Source: Eubacteriaceae bacterium
GTDB lineage: Bacteria; Bacillota; Clostridia; Lachnospirales; Lachnospiraceae
Assembly: GCA_902363805.1 (NCBI GenBank)
Contig: CABJBF010000004.1
Coordinates: 215,216-279,215, forward strand
Length of the DNA stretch: 64,000 nucleotides
Reading direction: 5' to 3'
The number at the start of each line of letters is the position of its first letter. The first letter of the stretch is position 1. Both the position numbers and the translations under genes were made by a program. The notes below the pieces were generated by a model, which was not told the origin of the DNA, did no database searches, and was given only the letters and a program-made list of their open reading frames with translations. Shown in pieces: positions 35,356 to 45,278 of this stretch.

Positions 35356-37014
35356 TTGGTTAATAAGATTGATGCTAGTATGTTTCAAAAAATGTTCTTA
35401 GCAGGAGCAAAAAATCTTGAAGCAAAGAAAGAATGGATTAATGAATTAAATGTATTCCCTGTACCGGATGGAGATACAGGTACAAATATGACATTAACAA
35501 TTATGTCAGCAGCTAAAGAAGTAGGCGGAATTGAAAATCCTGATATGAAAGTAATTGCTAAAGCAATATCATCAGGTTCCTTAAGAGGAGCCAGAGGTAA
35601 TTCGGGTGTTATTCTTTCCCAGTTATTCAGAGGATTCACGAAGGAAATTAAGACATGTGAAGAAATCGATGTGATGGTTTTGGCAAAAGCCTGCAACAGA
35701 GCAGTTGAAACAGCGTACAAAGCAGTTATGAAACCTAAAGAAGGTACAATCCTTACAGTTGCAAAAGGAATGGCAGATAAAGCGGCAGAAATTGCTGAGA
35801 CAGAAGAAGATTTAACAGTGATGATTGATGAAATCATTAAACATGGTGACGAAGTTCTTAATAAGACACCGGAGATGCTTCCTGTTTTAAAACAGGCCGG
35901 AGTTGTTGACTCAGGCGGACAGGGATTAATGCAGGTTGTTAAGGGTGCTTATGATGCTTTTCTTGGAAAAGAAATAGATCTTACAATAGAAGGCGCAACT
36001 AAACCGATTGATAAATCTAAAGTAGAAGTTACAGATAATTTTGATATTAAATATGGATACTGCACTGAATTTATAATCAATTTAGAGAAAGAGATGCCTG
36101 TCGAAACAGAAAAAGAATTTAAAGCTTATCTTGAATCTATAGGTGATTCTATTGTAGTAGTTGCTGATGATGAAGTAGTAAAGGTTCATGTTCATACTAA
36201 TGATCCGGGGCTTGCTATTCAGAAGGCTCTTACATTTGGTTCTCTTTCAAAGATGAAGATTGATAATATGAGAGAAGAACATCAGGAAAGATTAGTTAAA
36301 GATGCTGAAAAAATAGCAGCTCAACAAGAGGAAGAAAAGAAAAATGAGCCAAGAAAAGACTATGGATTTGTAGCAATTTCTGTAGGTGAAGGCTTAGATG
36401 AAATATTTAAGGGATTAGGAGTTGACTATATTATTTCTGGTGGTCAGACAATGAATCCAAGTACAGAAGATATTTTAGATGCGGTCGATAAGATAAATGC
36501 CGATACAATATTTGTTCTTCCTAACAATAAGAATATCATTCTTGCAGCACAGCAGGCTGAAAGCTTAGTCGAAGATAAAAAACTTGTTGTAATTCCATCA
36601 AAGACAGTTCCTCAGGGAATTGCAGCTATGATTGGATTTGTACAGGAATCTTCAGTAGAAGAAAACAAGGAATCAATGATTGAAAACATGTCATATATAA
36701 AGACAGGGCAGTCAACTTACGCAGTAAGAGACACAGTTATTGATGATAAGGAAATTCGTGAAGGAAATATTATGGGTATAGGCGATGACGGAATTCTTTC
36801 AGTAGGTGAAGATATTGCCGATACAACAGTTGATATGATTCGTGAAATGGTTGATGAAGAATCAGAAATTGTCAGCCTTTACTATGGTAGCGATGTGACA
36901 GAAGACGATGCAAATGAATTAGCAAAAAAAGTTGAAGAAGCACTTCCGGACGTAGAAGTAGAAGTTTATCCGGGCGGACAGCCAATTTACTATTATATAG
37001 CATCAGTGGAATAG
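35356..37014 (+). CDS. fakA: DAK2-domain fatty acid kinase subunit (FakA/YloV)
   Basis: The 552-residue kinase phosphorylates fatty acids presented by a FakB carrier. The N-terminal DAK2 domain has ELNVFPVPDGDTGTNM (metal-binding Asp residues), SSGSLRGARGNSGVILSQ and DSGGQGL. The middle and C-terminal DUF1949/DegV-like part includes YCTEFIINL, HVHTNDPG and IISGGQTMNPSTEDIL. The start is a TTG with AAGGAGG eight bases upstream; no ATG is available before the conserved motif. No fakB gene is in the window. Confidence 0.92.
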   Translation: MVNKIDASMFQKMFLAGAKNLEAKKEWINELNVFPVPDGDTGTNMTLTIMSAAKEVGGIENPDMKVIAKAISSGSLRGARGNSGVILSQLFRGFTKEIKTCEEIDVMVLAKACNRAVETAYKAVMKPKEGTILTVAKGMADKAAEIAETEEDLTVMIDEIIKHGDEVLNKTPEMLPVLKQAGVVDSGGQGLMQVVKGAYDAFLGKEIDLTIEGATKPIDKSKVEVTDNFDIKYGYCTEFIINLEKEMPVETEKEFKAYLESIGDSIVVVADDEVVKVHVHTNDPGLAIQKALTFGSLSKMKIDNMREEHQERLVKDAEKIAAQQEEEKKNEPRKDYGFVAISVGEGLDEIFKGLGVDYIISGGQTMNPSTEDILDAVDKINADTIFVLPNNKNIILAAQQAESLVEDKKLVVIPSKTVPQGIAAMIGFVQESSVEENKESMIENMSYIKTGQSTYAVRDTVIDDKEIREGNIMGIGDDGILSVGEDIADTTVDMIREMVDEESEIVSLYYGSDVTEDDANELAKKVEEALPDVEVEVYPGGQPIYYYIASVE

Positions 37015-37030
37015 GCTTGGAGGAATATGT

Positions 37031-37537
37031 ATGGAAGAAACATTTGTAGAATATATTGTTAAAACAAAAACATCATTTTCAGCAATTGGAATCAGAATAG
37101 GATGCATATTTATTGTTATATGTTGTTTTTTACTTACAGCAGTTCTTGGGATTTTAGGTGTAACATTAGGTGCACTGGCCATTTATCTCACATATATGGC
37201 TTTTCAGATGACAAGTGTAGAATATGAATATTCAATACTTAACAGTGAGATTTCTGTTGATAAAATAATGGGCCAGAGAAAAAGAAAAAAAGTTGCTGAG
37301 TTTGATATGAAAAATGCAGAAATAATGGCAGATGCAGACAGTGAAGAAATTCTTCGCCGTGTTAATAATGAAATGAAGGTTCTTGATTATTCATCAAGAG
37401 AAGCCGGAAAATTAAAATATGCTGTTATTTTCAACGAAGCAAATGGGATTACGGAAATGATTTTTGAACCAAATGAAAAAATGGTTGAAGCATTACACAA
37501 AATAAGACCAAGCATAGTTAGAATTGCAAACAGATAG
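37031..37537 (+). CDS. Two-helix membrane protein of unknown function
   Basis: The 168-residue protein has two adjacent membrane helices at about residues 16-60 and a cytoplasmic domain with strand-rich SVEYEYSILNSEISVDKIMGQRKRK followed by RVNNEMKVLDYS and TEMIFEPNEKMVEALHKIRP. It looks like a small bacterial PH-like/YcxB-like domain or the DUF6106 type, though I am unsure. GGAGG precedes the ATG, 17 bases after fakA, so it is probably the third gene of that operon. Confidence 0.7.
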   Translation: MEETFVEYIVKTKTSFSAIGIRIGCIFIVICCFLLTAVLGILGVTLGALAIYLTYMAFQMTSVEYEYSILNSEISVDKIMGQRKRKKVAEFDMKNAEIMADADSEEILRRVNNEMKVLDYSSREAGKLKYAVIFNEANGITEMIFEPNEKMVEALHKIRPSIVRIANR

Positions 37538-37582
37538 TTAAATATTTACATTCCTTTATGGAAAGTAATTTATTGACAATAA

Positions 37583-39109
<1,527 letters not shown>

Positions 39110-39186
39110 TATTTACTTAATATAGTTTGAAATAATTGTGAATTATAAAATTTTACTATGTAAAATCATAATAATATGTTAAAATT

Positions 39187-39223
39187 AAAAGGACTTTTGC
39201 GGAATGTAGAAGTCCTTTTATAT
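39187..39223 (+). terminator. Terminator after guaB
   Basis: AAAAGGACTT and AAGTCCTTTT pair around a 13-base loop and are followed by an AT-rich tail. Confidence 0.75.
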
Positions 39224-39373
39224 TATGCAGAGGTGTCATTATACTTAATTTTTGTTTAGAAAATGATAAAGGTGTAAATGAGTTGAAAAATAACGGTTAC
39301 TAAATGAAGCAGTTTAGTGATTGCTTATAAAATTGACACATGTATAAAATTTGAATTATATGAGGAGAAAGTA

Positions 39374-40453
39374 ATGAAAGTATTAAAGAAGATTTGGGTT
39401 CCGGTCTTAATTGCGATTATATTAATTGCATTTGGTGGGGCAGTATATTATCAAAAGGCAGTAGTTCCTAAAAAGGAAATTGATAAAAAAGCAGGAATTA
39501 CATCCGGTAAATTAGATGATTATATTACATTAGGGGAATATAAAGGGTTATCATGTGAAGTTACACAAGATGATATCGATGAATCAATAAAAGAAGAAAC
39601 ACAGACATATACAGAAGTTGACAGAGAAGCAAAAGAAGGCGATTGCGTTGAAATTACATATACAGGTTATGTAGACGGAGAAAAGGACAAGAATATCAGC
39701 CAGAGTAATTGTGAATTATATGTTGGACAGGAAGAAAGCCTTTATGCAGAATTTACAAATGCAGTTGTTGGACATAAGGCAGGAGATAAAGTAGAATATC
39801 AGGCAAAAGATACAGATGACATAAATTATGTTGCGGAAAAAGATTCTGATTACACGGGCAAAAACGTTAAGTTTACGCTTAAACTTGTATCTGTAAGCGA
39901 AGAAGAAACAGAAGATGTAACAGATAAATGGGTAAAGGATAATTATAATGAAGATTATGGAATCTCAACAGTAAAAGAATTCTATAAATGGAATGAGGAT
40001 TATGTTCTTGAAAACAAAAAGAGTGATTTATGGCAGAGTGCAGTTGATAATGCGACAATGAATGGATATCCTCAGGAAATGTATGATAGTGTAAAAGAAG
40101 AATTTGATTCGGATGCAGCATATTATGCAGACTCTTATGGAATTACAGTTGATGAATATTTGTATGATTTCTCAGGATATACAGAAGAAAGCTTACAGGA
40201 AGAATATTTAAATGAAGTAAAATCTAATCTTGTAATGTGGAAAATTGTTGAAAAAGAAAATTTGACAGCTTCATCATCTGAAATCGAAGATAAATACGAA
40301 GAATTATATGCTGATTGCGGATATGATAATGTTGAAGAGATGAAGAAAGATTATACTGATAAAGAAATTGAAGAAGCAGTGTTACTTGATAAAGCTATGG
40401 ATGTTGTGTACGATAATGCAAATATAACAAAATCTTATAGCTTGCCAAAATAA
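39374..40453 (+). CDS. Membrane-anchored FKBP/trigger-factor-like foldase
   Basis: A 359-residue protein with one N-terminal membrane helix (about 7-26) and an extracytoplasmic body. Residues about 65-180 read like an FKBP peptidyl-prolyl isomerase (REAKEGDCVEITYTGYVDG, GQEESLYAEFTNAVVGHKAGDKVEY, VKFTLKLVSVSE). The rest is acidic and helical, like the trigger-factor C-terminal chaperone domain. No lipobox is visible. It probably helps fold exported proteins. The ATG at 39374 has GAGGAG upstream; earlier codons in frame are not family-like. Confidence 0.8.
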   Translation: MKVLKKIWVPVLIAIILIAFGGAVYYQKAVVPKKEIDKKAGITSGKLDDYITLGEYKGLSCEVTQDDIDESIKEETQTYTEVDREAKEGDCVEITYTGYVDGEKDKNISQSNCELYVGQEESLYAEFTNAVVGHKAGDKVEYQAKDTDDINYVAEKDSDYTGKNVKFTLKLVSVSEEETEDVTDKWVKDNYNEDYGISTVKEFYKWNEDYVLENKKSDLWQSAVDNATMNGYPQEMYDSVKEEFDSDAAYYADSYGITVDEYLYDFSGYTEESLQEEYLNEVKSNLVMWKIVEKENLTASSSEIEDKYEELYADCGYDNVEEMKKDYTDKEIEEAVLLDKAMDVVYDNANITKSYSLPK

Positions 40454-40624
40454 AAATAAAACTGTAATAAGTTTACAAGTTTTATTATTGAAATACAGGA
40501 AAGTTGTTAAATAAAATTGATTTATAAGTCAGTAATGAAAAAATAAATAAGACAATAAAGATAGATAGAACAGATAATATGAACGATGTAATTTTGCAAG
40601 TGTTATTTGTTCTATTTTTTGTCT

Positions 40625-40891
40625 AGAGCAAGAACAACTGAATGCGATGAATTATTCAGTTACACAAGACCTGATGGAACATCCTACTTTACAGCGTTTA
40701 ATCAGGCAGGAATTGATGATTGGACAAGAAGAGCAGAGAATTATGATACTCCTGCAGAAGTAGTGAATGCGTGGATGAAATCTCCTACGCATAAGGCAAA
40801 TATTATGAATGGAGAATTTGAGTACATAGGAATTGGATGTGTTAAAGTTGGGGAACATATATATTGGACATGGGAATTCTTAACAAGATAA
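40625..40891 (+). pseudogene. CAP/SCP-domain fragment, decayed
   Basis: The frame RARTTECDELFSYTRPDG followed by a shortened middle and PAEVVNAWMKSPTHKANIM, GEFEYIGIGCVKV and YWTWEFL corresponds to the C-terminal part of a secreted CAP domain (PF00188). The signal peptide, N-terminal helix and central segment are missing. No ribosome site precedes it, and a stop (TAG at 40623) interrupts just before. It is best read as a remnant of a once longer cell-surface gene. Confidence 0.7.
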
Positions 40892-40940
40892 TGAAGAACA
40901 GAAAATATACGGTGTTTTATAAAAAAATAAATACAAAATA

Positions 40941-40986
40941 AATTATAGCATTTGAAGTTGACAAAGCAACTTTAAATGCTATAATT
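40941..40986. repeat. 46-bp palindrome enclosing the thrS promoter
   Basis: AATTATAGCATTTGAAGTTG (40941-40960) and its complement (40967-40986, one G-U-type difference) flank ACAAAG. The -35 TTGACA (40958-40963) straddles the loop and the -10 TATAAT (40980-40985) lies in the right arm. It may be an operator, a cruciform, or a terminator for upstream readthrough. Confidence 0.8.
40958..40985 (+). promoter_or_regulatory. Promoter of the thrS T-box transcript
   Basis: Consensus TTGACA (40958-40963) and TATAAT (40980-40985) with a 16-base spacer, a few bases upstream of T-box Stem I. Confidence 0.8.
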
Positions 40987-40991
40987 GTGTT

Positions 40992-41226
40992 TGAATAAAG
41001 AAAACGTTGACGAGACGAGTAGATTAGCAGGAGGGCTATAGAGAGAAGCACCAAGGCTGGAAGTGCTTTGCGGATGGCTAATTGAAAACTACCTCTGAGT
41101 GACCCCAATCAGGTCCGGTGATTCCGTTATAATCGCAATGAGAGGTCTATATAAAATAGACAATCAGGGTGGAACCGCGAGATATTCGTCCCTGCTTACT
41201 AATTGTAAGCAGGGCTTTTTTATTGT
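40992..41226 (+). promoter_or_regulatory. T-box leader, threonine-specific, controlling thrS
   Basis: Stem I has AGTA (41019), the AGAGA box (41040) and a specifier segment GAAA-ACT-A with ACT (Thr) at 41088-41090. The next triplet, ACC, is also Thr. The T-box AGGGTGGAACCGCG lies at 41166-41179, with bulge TGGA matching a U73 discriminator, which is what the tRNA-Thr at the far end of this window carries. The terminator arms are CCCTGCTTA and TAAGCAGGG (41190-41214), then TTTTTTT. Uncharged tRNA-Thr should permit thrS transcription. Confidence 0.96.
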
Positions 41227-41283
41227 ATTAATGAGTCTGGCTTACAAGAAATAATTATCAGATGTGTAAAGGAGAAAGTGAAA

Positions 41284-43248
41284 ATGAAGATTACTTTAAA
41301 AGATGGCTCAGTAAGAGAGTATTCAGAACCAATGACAGTAAACGACATCGCATTTGACATTTCAGGAGGGCTTGGAAGAGCAGCATGTGCAGGAGAAATT
41401 GATGGCGAAGTTGTAGATTTAAGAACAACAATAGACAAAGATTGTAATTTAAACATTTTAACATTTAAAGATGAAGCTGGAAAAGCTGCATACAGACACA
41501 CTACATCACATGTTCTTGCAGAAGCAATTAAGAATTTATATCCTGATGTAAAATTAGCTATTGGACCTTCTGTTGATAATGGATTTTATTATGATTTTGA
41601 CAGCGAACCATTTTCAAGAGAAGATTTAGATAAAATCGAAGCTGAGATGAAGAAAATCATTAAGAAAGGTGCTAAACTTGAAAGATTTACACTTCCTAGA
41701 GAAGATGCAATCAAGTATATGGAAGACAGAAATGAACCTTACAAGGTAGAACTTATTAAAGATTTACCGGAAGATTCGATTATATCTTTTTATAGTCAGG
41801 GTGAATTTGTTGATTTATGTGCAGGACCACATTTGATGTCAACAAAGTCAATTAAAGCATTTAAATTGACATCTTCATCAATGGCATACTGGAGAGGTGA
41901 TTCTAATAAAGCAAGACTTCAGAGAATTTACGGAACAGCATTTGACAGCAAAGATGATTTAAAAGCTTATTTAGATGAACTTGAAGAAGCAAAGAACAGA
42001 GACCATAATAAACTTGGTAGGGAAATGGAACTCTTTACAACTGTAGATGTAATCGGACAGGGACTTCCATTACTTATGCCAAAGGGACAGAAGATGGTTC
42101 AGAAATTACAAAGATGGATTGAGGACCTTGAAGATAATGAATGGGGTTATGTACGTACAAAGACTCCATTAATGGCAAAGAGTGATTTGTATAAAATTTC
42201 AGGACACTGGGATCATTACAAAGAAGGAATGTTTGTATTAGGCGATGAAGAAAAAGATAAAGAAGTATTTGCACTTCGCCCAATGACATGTCCATTCCAA
42301 TACTATGTATACAAAGCAAGCCAGAAGAGTTATAGAGATTTGCCATGCAGATATGGTGAAACATCTACACTTTTTAGAAATGAAGATTCAGGTGAAATGC
42401 ATGGACTTACAAGAGTTCGTCAGTTTACAATTTCAGAAGGTCATCTTATTGTAAGACCTGACCAGATGGTTAAAGAATTTAAGGATTGTATAGCATTAGC
42501 TCAGTACTGTTTACAGACTTTAGGATTAGAAGAAGATGTAACATATCATCTTTCAAAATGGGATCCTGAAAATAAAGAAAAATATATCGGAGAACCTGAA
42601 GTATGGAATGAAACAGAACAGGATATTAGAAATGTTTTAAATGAATTAAATATCCCATTTGTAGAAGATGTTGGTGAAGCAGCGTTTTACGGACCAAAGG
42701 TAGATATCAATGCAAAGAATGTATATGGAAAAGAAGATACAATGATTACAATTCAGTGGGATGCTTTATTAGCTGAACAGTTTGATATGTATTACATTGA
42801 TGAAAATGGAGATAAGGTAAGACCTTATATCATCCATAGAACATCTATCGGATGCTATGAAAGAACACTTGCATGGTTAATTGAAAAATATGCAGGCAAG
42901 TTTCCAACATGGTTATGTCCTGAACAGGTAAGAGTTTTACCAATTTCAGATAAATATGTTGATTATGCAGAAAAAGTAGCTGCAGAACTTAAGAAAAATG
43001 GAATTGATGTTACTGTTGATGGAAGATCAGAAAAGATTGGATATAAGATTAGAGAAGCGCGTTTAGACAAACTCCCTTATATGCTTGTTGTAGGACAACA
43101 GGAAGAGGCTGATGGAACAGTATCTGTAAGAAGCAGATTTGCAGGTGATGAAGGAATTAAGAAATTAGATGAATTTATTGATGCAATTTGCAAAGAAATC
43201 AGAACAAAAGAAATCAGAAAAGAAATTCCATTAGAAGAGAGAAAATAA
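41284..43248 (+). CDS. thrS: Threonyl-tRNA synthetase
   Basis: Class II synthetase of 654 residues. The TGS domain covers about 1-60, the editing domain includes HTTSHVLAEAIKNLYPDVKLAIG, the catalytic core starts near 235 with LPLLMPKG, then FALRPMTCPFQYYVYK with a zinc Cys, ETSTLFRNEDSGEMHGLTRVRQFT (motif 2 region), and motif 3 HRTSIGCYERTLAWLIE. The anticodon-binding domain starts at WLCPEQVRVLPIS. A GTG at 41278 is in frame, but AGGAG fits the ATG at 41284. Expression is set by the T-box upstream. Confidence 0.97.
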   Translation: MKITLKDGSVREYSEPMTVNDIAFDISGGLGRAACAGEIDGEVVDLRTTIDKDCNLNILTFKDEAGKAAYRHTTSHVLAEAIKNLYPDVKLAIGPSVDNGFYYDFDSEPFSREDLDKIEAEMKKIIKKGAKLERFTLPREDAIKYMEDRNEPYKVELIKDLPEDSIISFYSQGEFVDLCAGPHLMSTKSIKAFKLTSSSMAYWRGDSNKARLQRIYGTAFDSKDDLKAYLDELEEAKNRDHNKLGREMELFTTVDVIGQGLPLLMPKGQKMVQKLQRWIEDLEDNEWGYVRTKTPLMAKSDLYKISGHWDHYKEGMFVLGDEEKDKEVFALRPMTCPFQYYVYKASQKSYRDLPCRYGETSTLFRNEDSGEMHGLTRVRQFTISEGHLIVRPDQMVKEFKDCIALAQYCLQTLGLEEDVTYHLSKWDPENKEKYIGEPEVWNETEQDIRNVLNELNIPFVEDVGEAAFYGPKVDINAKNVYGKEDTMITIQWDALLAEQFDMYYIDENGDKVRPYIIHRTSIGCYERTLAWLIEKYAGKFPTWLCPEQVRVLPISDKYVDYAEKVAAELKKNGIDVTVDGRSEKIGYKIREARLDKLPYMLVVGQQEEADGTVSVRSRFAGDEGIKKLDEFIDAICKEIRTKEIRKEIPLEERK

Positions 43249-43356
43249 TACTGATTTAAAAATTTTGTTTATTAAATAAAATGCATAAAAAAAGAACAAT
43301 TGAAGAAAATAAGCATATCGGAAAATTTCCGAAATATATAATTGGAGGACGAAGAT

Positions 43357-43680
43357 ATGCCTATTTTAAATTGTTCAGTTCAAAATTGCTATTATAACAA
43401 AGAAAAGAAGTGCTGTCTTGATGGAATAAGAGTGGAAGGAAGCACAGCAGATACTGTTAACTCAACAGCCTGTGGAAGTTTTAAGGAACAGGGTGAAGGA
43501 AGCTATACAAGTAATTGTCATTGTGGAATGTCACCGGAAACAAAATTACAGGTGCAGTGCGAAGCAGTTAAATGTACATTTAATGGTGATAAAAAATGTT
43601 GCGCAGATCGTATAGGAATTGAAGGTAATGGTGCAAAGCATTATACTGAAACAGCCTGTGGAACATTTAAACCTGAATAA
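43357..43680 (+). CDS. DUF1540 tandem-repeat small Cys protein
   Basis: The 107-residue protein is made of two DUF1540 units (about 3-46 and 65-107). Each follows the pattern C-x4-C-x-[YF]-N-x4-CC-x-[DG]-x-I-x-[IV]-x-G, then T-x-CG-x-F. They are joined by an NCHCGMSPET linker. The Cys spacing suggests metal binding; DUF1540 proteins are common in clostridia and spores, but their role is not established. A TTG at 43342 coincides with the GGAGG site, so the ATG at 43357 is chosen. Confidence 0.88.
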   Translation: MPILNCSVQNCYYNKEKKCCLDGIRVEGSTADTVNSTACGSFKEQGEGSYTSNCHCGMSPETKLQVQCEAVKCTFNGDKKCCADRIGIEGNGAKHYTETACGTFKPE

Positions 43681-43827
43681 AATGTAAAATGATAAATAGA
43701 ATTAAAAATAGCGATTTTAAAATATCATTTTAGAGACAGATAGTAAATTTATCTGTTTGATTAAAGTTAAAAACAAAACTTAAAAAACAAATAAATCAAA
43801 AAAATGCGAAGAGATTAAAAAAATGTG
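43681..43827. other. AT-rich spacer before the infC promoter
   Basis: These bases contain no coding frame, strong hairpin or repeat that I can support. Together with the promoter and leader that follow, they make a 318-base non-coding interval. Confidence 0.5.
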
Positions 43828-43856
43828 TTGACATATGTAGTGCAAGATGGTAATAT
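43828..43856 (+). promoter_or_regulatory. Promoter of the infC-rpmI-rplT operon
   Basis: Consensus TTGACA (43828-43833) and TAATAT (43851-43856) with a 17-base spacer; transcription should begin near 43863. Confidence 0.85.
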
Positions 43857-43862
43857 ATATGT

Positions 43863-43983
43863 CGATGTATAAAACAAAGCAGAGTATCCACTCTCACCCA
43901 GACACATAGAGGTGATTCGAGGTTAACATTTAATTCATTTGATTTGAGTTTTTAGTGGATAGTCTGACTATCCACTTTTTTTA
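43863..43983 (+). promoter_or_regulatory. L20-type attenuation leader of infC operon
   Basis: The leader ends in a terminator (AGTGGATAGT 43954-43963, ACTATCCACT 43967-43976, T-run to 43982). The upstream segment GTATCCACT (43884-43892) is complementary to the terminator's left arm, so it can form an alternative antiterminator. This is the arrangement of the Bacillus L20 leader, in which L20 binding stabilises the terminator form. The L20 binding site itself was not modelled. Confidence 0.85.
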
Positions 43984-43998
43984 TGGAGGTGCAATACC

Positions 43999-44505
43999 AT
44001 TAGCGAGTTAATGATTAATGAACAGATTAGGGACAAAGAAATAAGACTCATTGGTTCAGATGGAGAACAGCTTGGAATTATGTCTTCAAGAGAAGCATTG
44101 AAGAAGGCTGAAGAAGCTGAATTAGATTTAATTAAGATTGCCCCAAAGGCTCAGCCACCTGTTTGCAAGATTATGGATTACGGAAAGTATAGATATGAAT
44201 TGCAGAAGAAGGAAAAGGAAGCCAAGAAAAAACAAAAGTCAGTAGAAATTAAGGAAATCAGATTATCTCCTAACGTTGAGATTAATGATTTGAAGACAAA
44301 GGCTAATAATGCAAGAAAGTTCTTAGAAAAGGGTGACAAAGTTAAAGTAACTCTTAGATTCAGAGGACGTGAGATGGCTCATATTAGTAGTAGTGCGCAT
44401 GTTTTAGATGACTTTGCTAAGTTATTAGAAGATATATCAGTAATAAGCAAAAAAGCTAAACTTGAAGGTAGAAACATGACAATGTTTCTCGAACAAAAGC
44501 GATAG
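43999..44505 (+). CDS. infC: Translation initiation factor IF-3, AUU start
   Basis: IF-3 monitors start-codon pairing on the 30S subunit. The 168-residue product has the N-terminal domain INEQIRDKEIRLIGSDGEQLGIM and the linker GKYRYELQKKEKEAKKKQK. The C-terminal domain has EIRLSPNVEINDLKTKANNARKFLEKGDKVKVTLRFRGRE. The ATT at 43999 lies eight bases after GGAGGT, whereas the first ATG (44011) is 20 bases away. An AUU start is the known device by which IF-3 represses its own translation, so I use it. Confidence 0.93.
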   Translation: MSELMINEQIRDKEIRLIGSDGEQLGIMSSREALKKAEEAELDLIKIAPKAQPPVCKIMDYGKYRYELQKKEKEAKKKQKSVEIKEIRLSPNVEINDLKTKANNARKFLEKGDKVKVTLRFRGREMAHISSSAHVLDDFAKLLEDISVISKKAKLEGRNMTMFLEQKR

Positions 44506-44535
44506 GCTAGAGTTTAAATTAAGGAGGAATATAAA

Positions 44536-44733
44536 ATGCCAAAAATCAAGACAAGCAGAGCAGCTGCAAAACGTTTTAAAGTTACAGGAACAGGTAAACT
44601 TAAAAGAAACAAAGCTTATAAGTCACATATTTTAACAAAGAAATCAACTAAGAGAAAAAGAAATCTTAGAAAAGCAACAGTTACTGATGCTACAAACGTA
44701 AAAAATATGAAGAAGATTTTACCTTATTTATAA
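44536..44733 (+). CDS. rpmI: 50S ribosomal protein L35
   Basis: The 65-residue basic protein begins [20 protein letters not shown] and includes [17 protein letters not shown], matching L35. AAGGAGG precedes the ATG. It is the middle gene of the operon, 30 bases after infC and 22 before rplT. Confidence 0.97.
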   Translation: MPKIKTSRAAAKRFKVTGTGKLKRNKAYKSHILTKKSTKRKRNLRKATVTDATNVKNMKKILPYL

Positions 44734-44755
44734 TTCTGAGTAGGAGGAAATTATC

Positions 44756-45112
44756 ATGGCAAGAATTAAAGGCGGAATGAACGCTAGAAAAAAACATAAT
44801 AGAGTATTAAAGCTCGCTAAGGGTTACAGAGGAGCAAGATCAAAACAGTATAGAGTAGCAAAGCAGTCAGTAATGAGAGCTTTGACTTCAGCTTATGCTG
44901 GTAGAAAGCAGAAAAAGAGACAGTTCAGACAGTTATGGATTGCAAGAATTAACGCTGCAGCTAGAATGAATGGTCTTTCATACAGCAAATTTATGTATGG
45001 TCTTAAATTAGCAGGTGTTGAAATGAACAGAAAGATGTTAGCTGAAATGGCAGTTAACGATGTTGAAGGATTTGCTAAATTAGTAGAAGTTGCTAAAGCA
45101 AAATTAGCATAA
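44756..45112 (+). CDS. rplT: 50S ribosomal protein L20
   Basis: The 118-residue L20 has the RNA-binding N-terminal arm ([25 protein letters not shown] shortened here to its start ARIKGG) and the globular end [18 protein letters not shown]. It is needed early in 50S assembly and, in Bacillus, feeds back on the operon leader. A terminator follows. Confidence 0.97.
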   Translation: MARIKGGMNARKKHNRVLKLAKGYRGARSKQYRVAKQSVMRALTSAYAGRKQKKRQFRQLWIARINAAARMNGLSYSKFMYGLKLAGVEMNRKMLAEMAVNDVEGFAKLVEVAKAKLA

Positions 45113-45134
45113 TTTTAATATATTTAATACTTAT

Positions 45135-45167
45135 AAAAAAGCAGTGAGTTATTCTCACTGCTTTTTT
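45135..45167 (+). terminator. Terminator after rplT
   Basis: GCAGTGAG and CTCACTGC, extended by A and T runs on either side, form a strong hairpin ending in TTTTTT. Confidence 0.9.
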
Positions 45168-45278
45168 ATTTTCACAAAAGAATCACAATTTGAACGAAAT
45201 AACGTCACAATTGAAACATAGAATATACAAGAAAGTTATTGTAACGATACAATGCAATAAAATAGTAGGAGGAAAGAC

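Noticed and set aside
35385..35837. 150-codon frame antisense to fakA
   Set aside because: It is a shadow of the conserved DAK2 domain, without a start signal.
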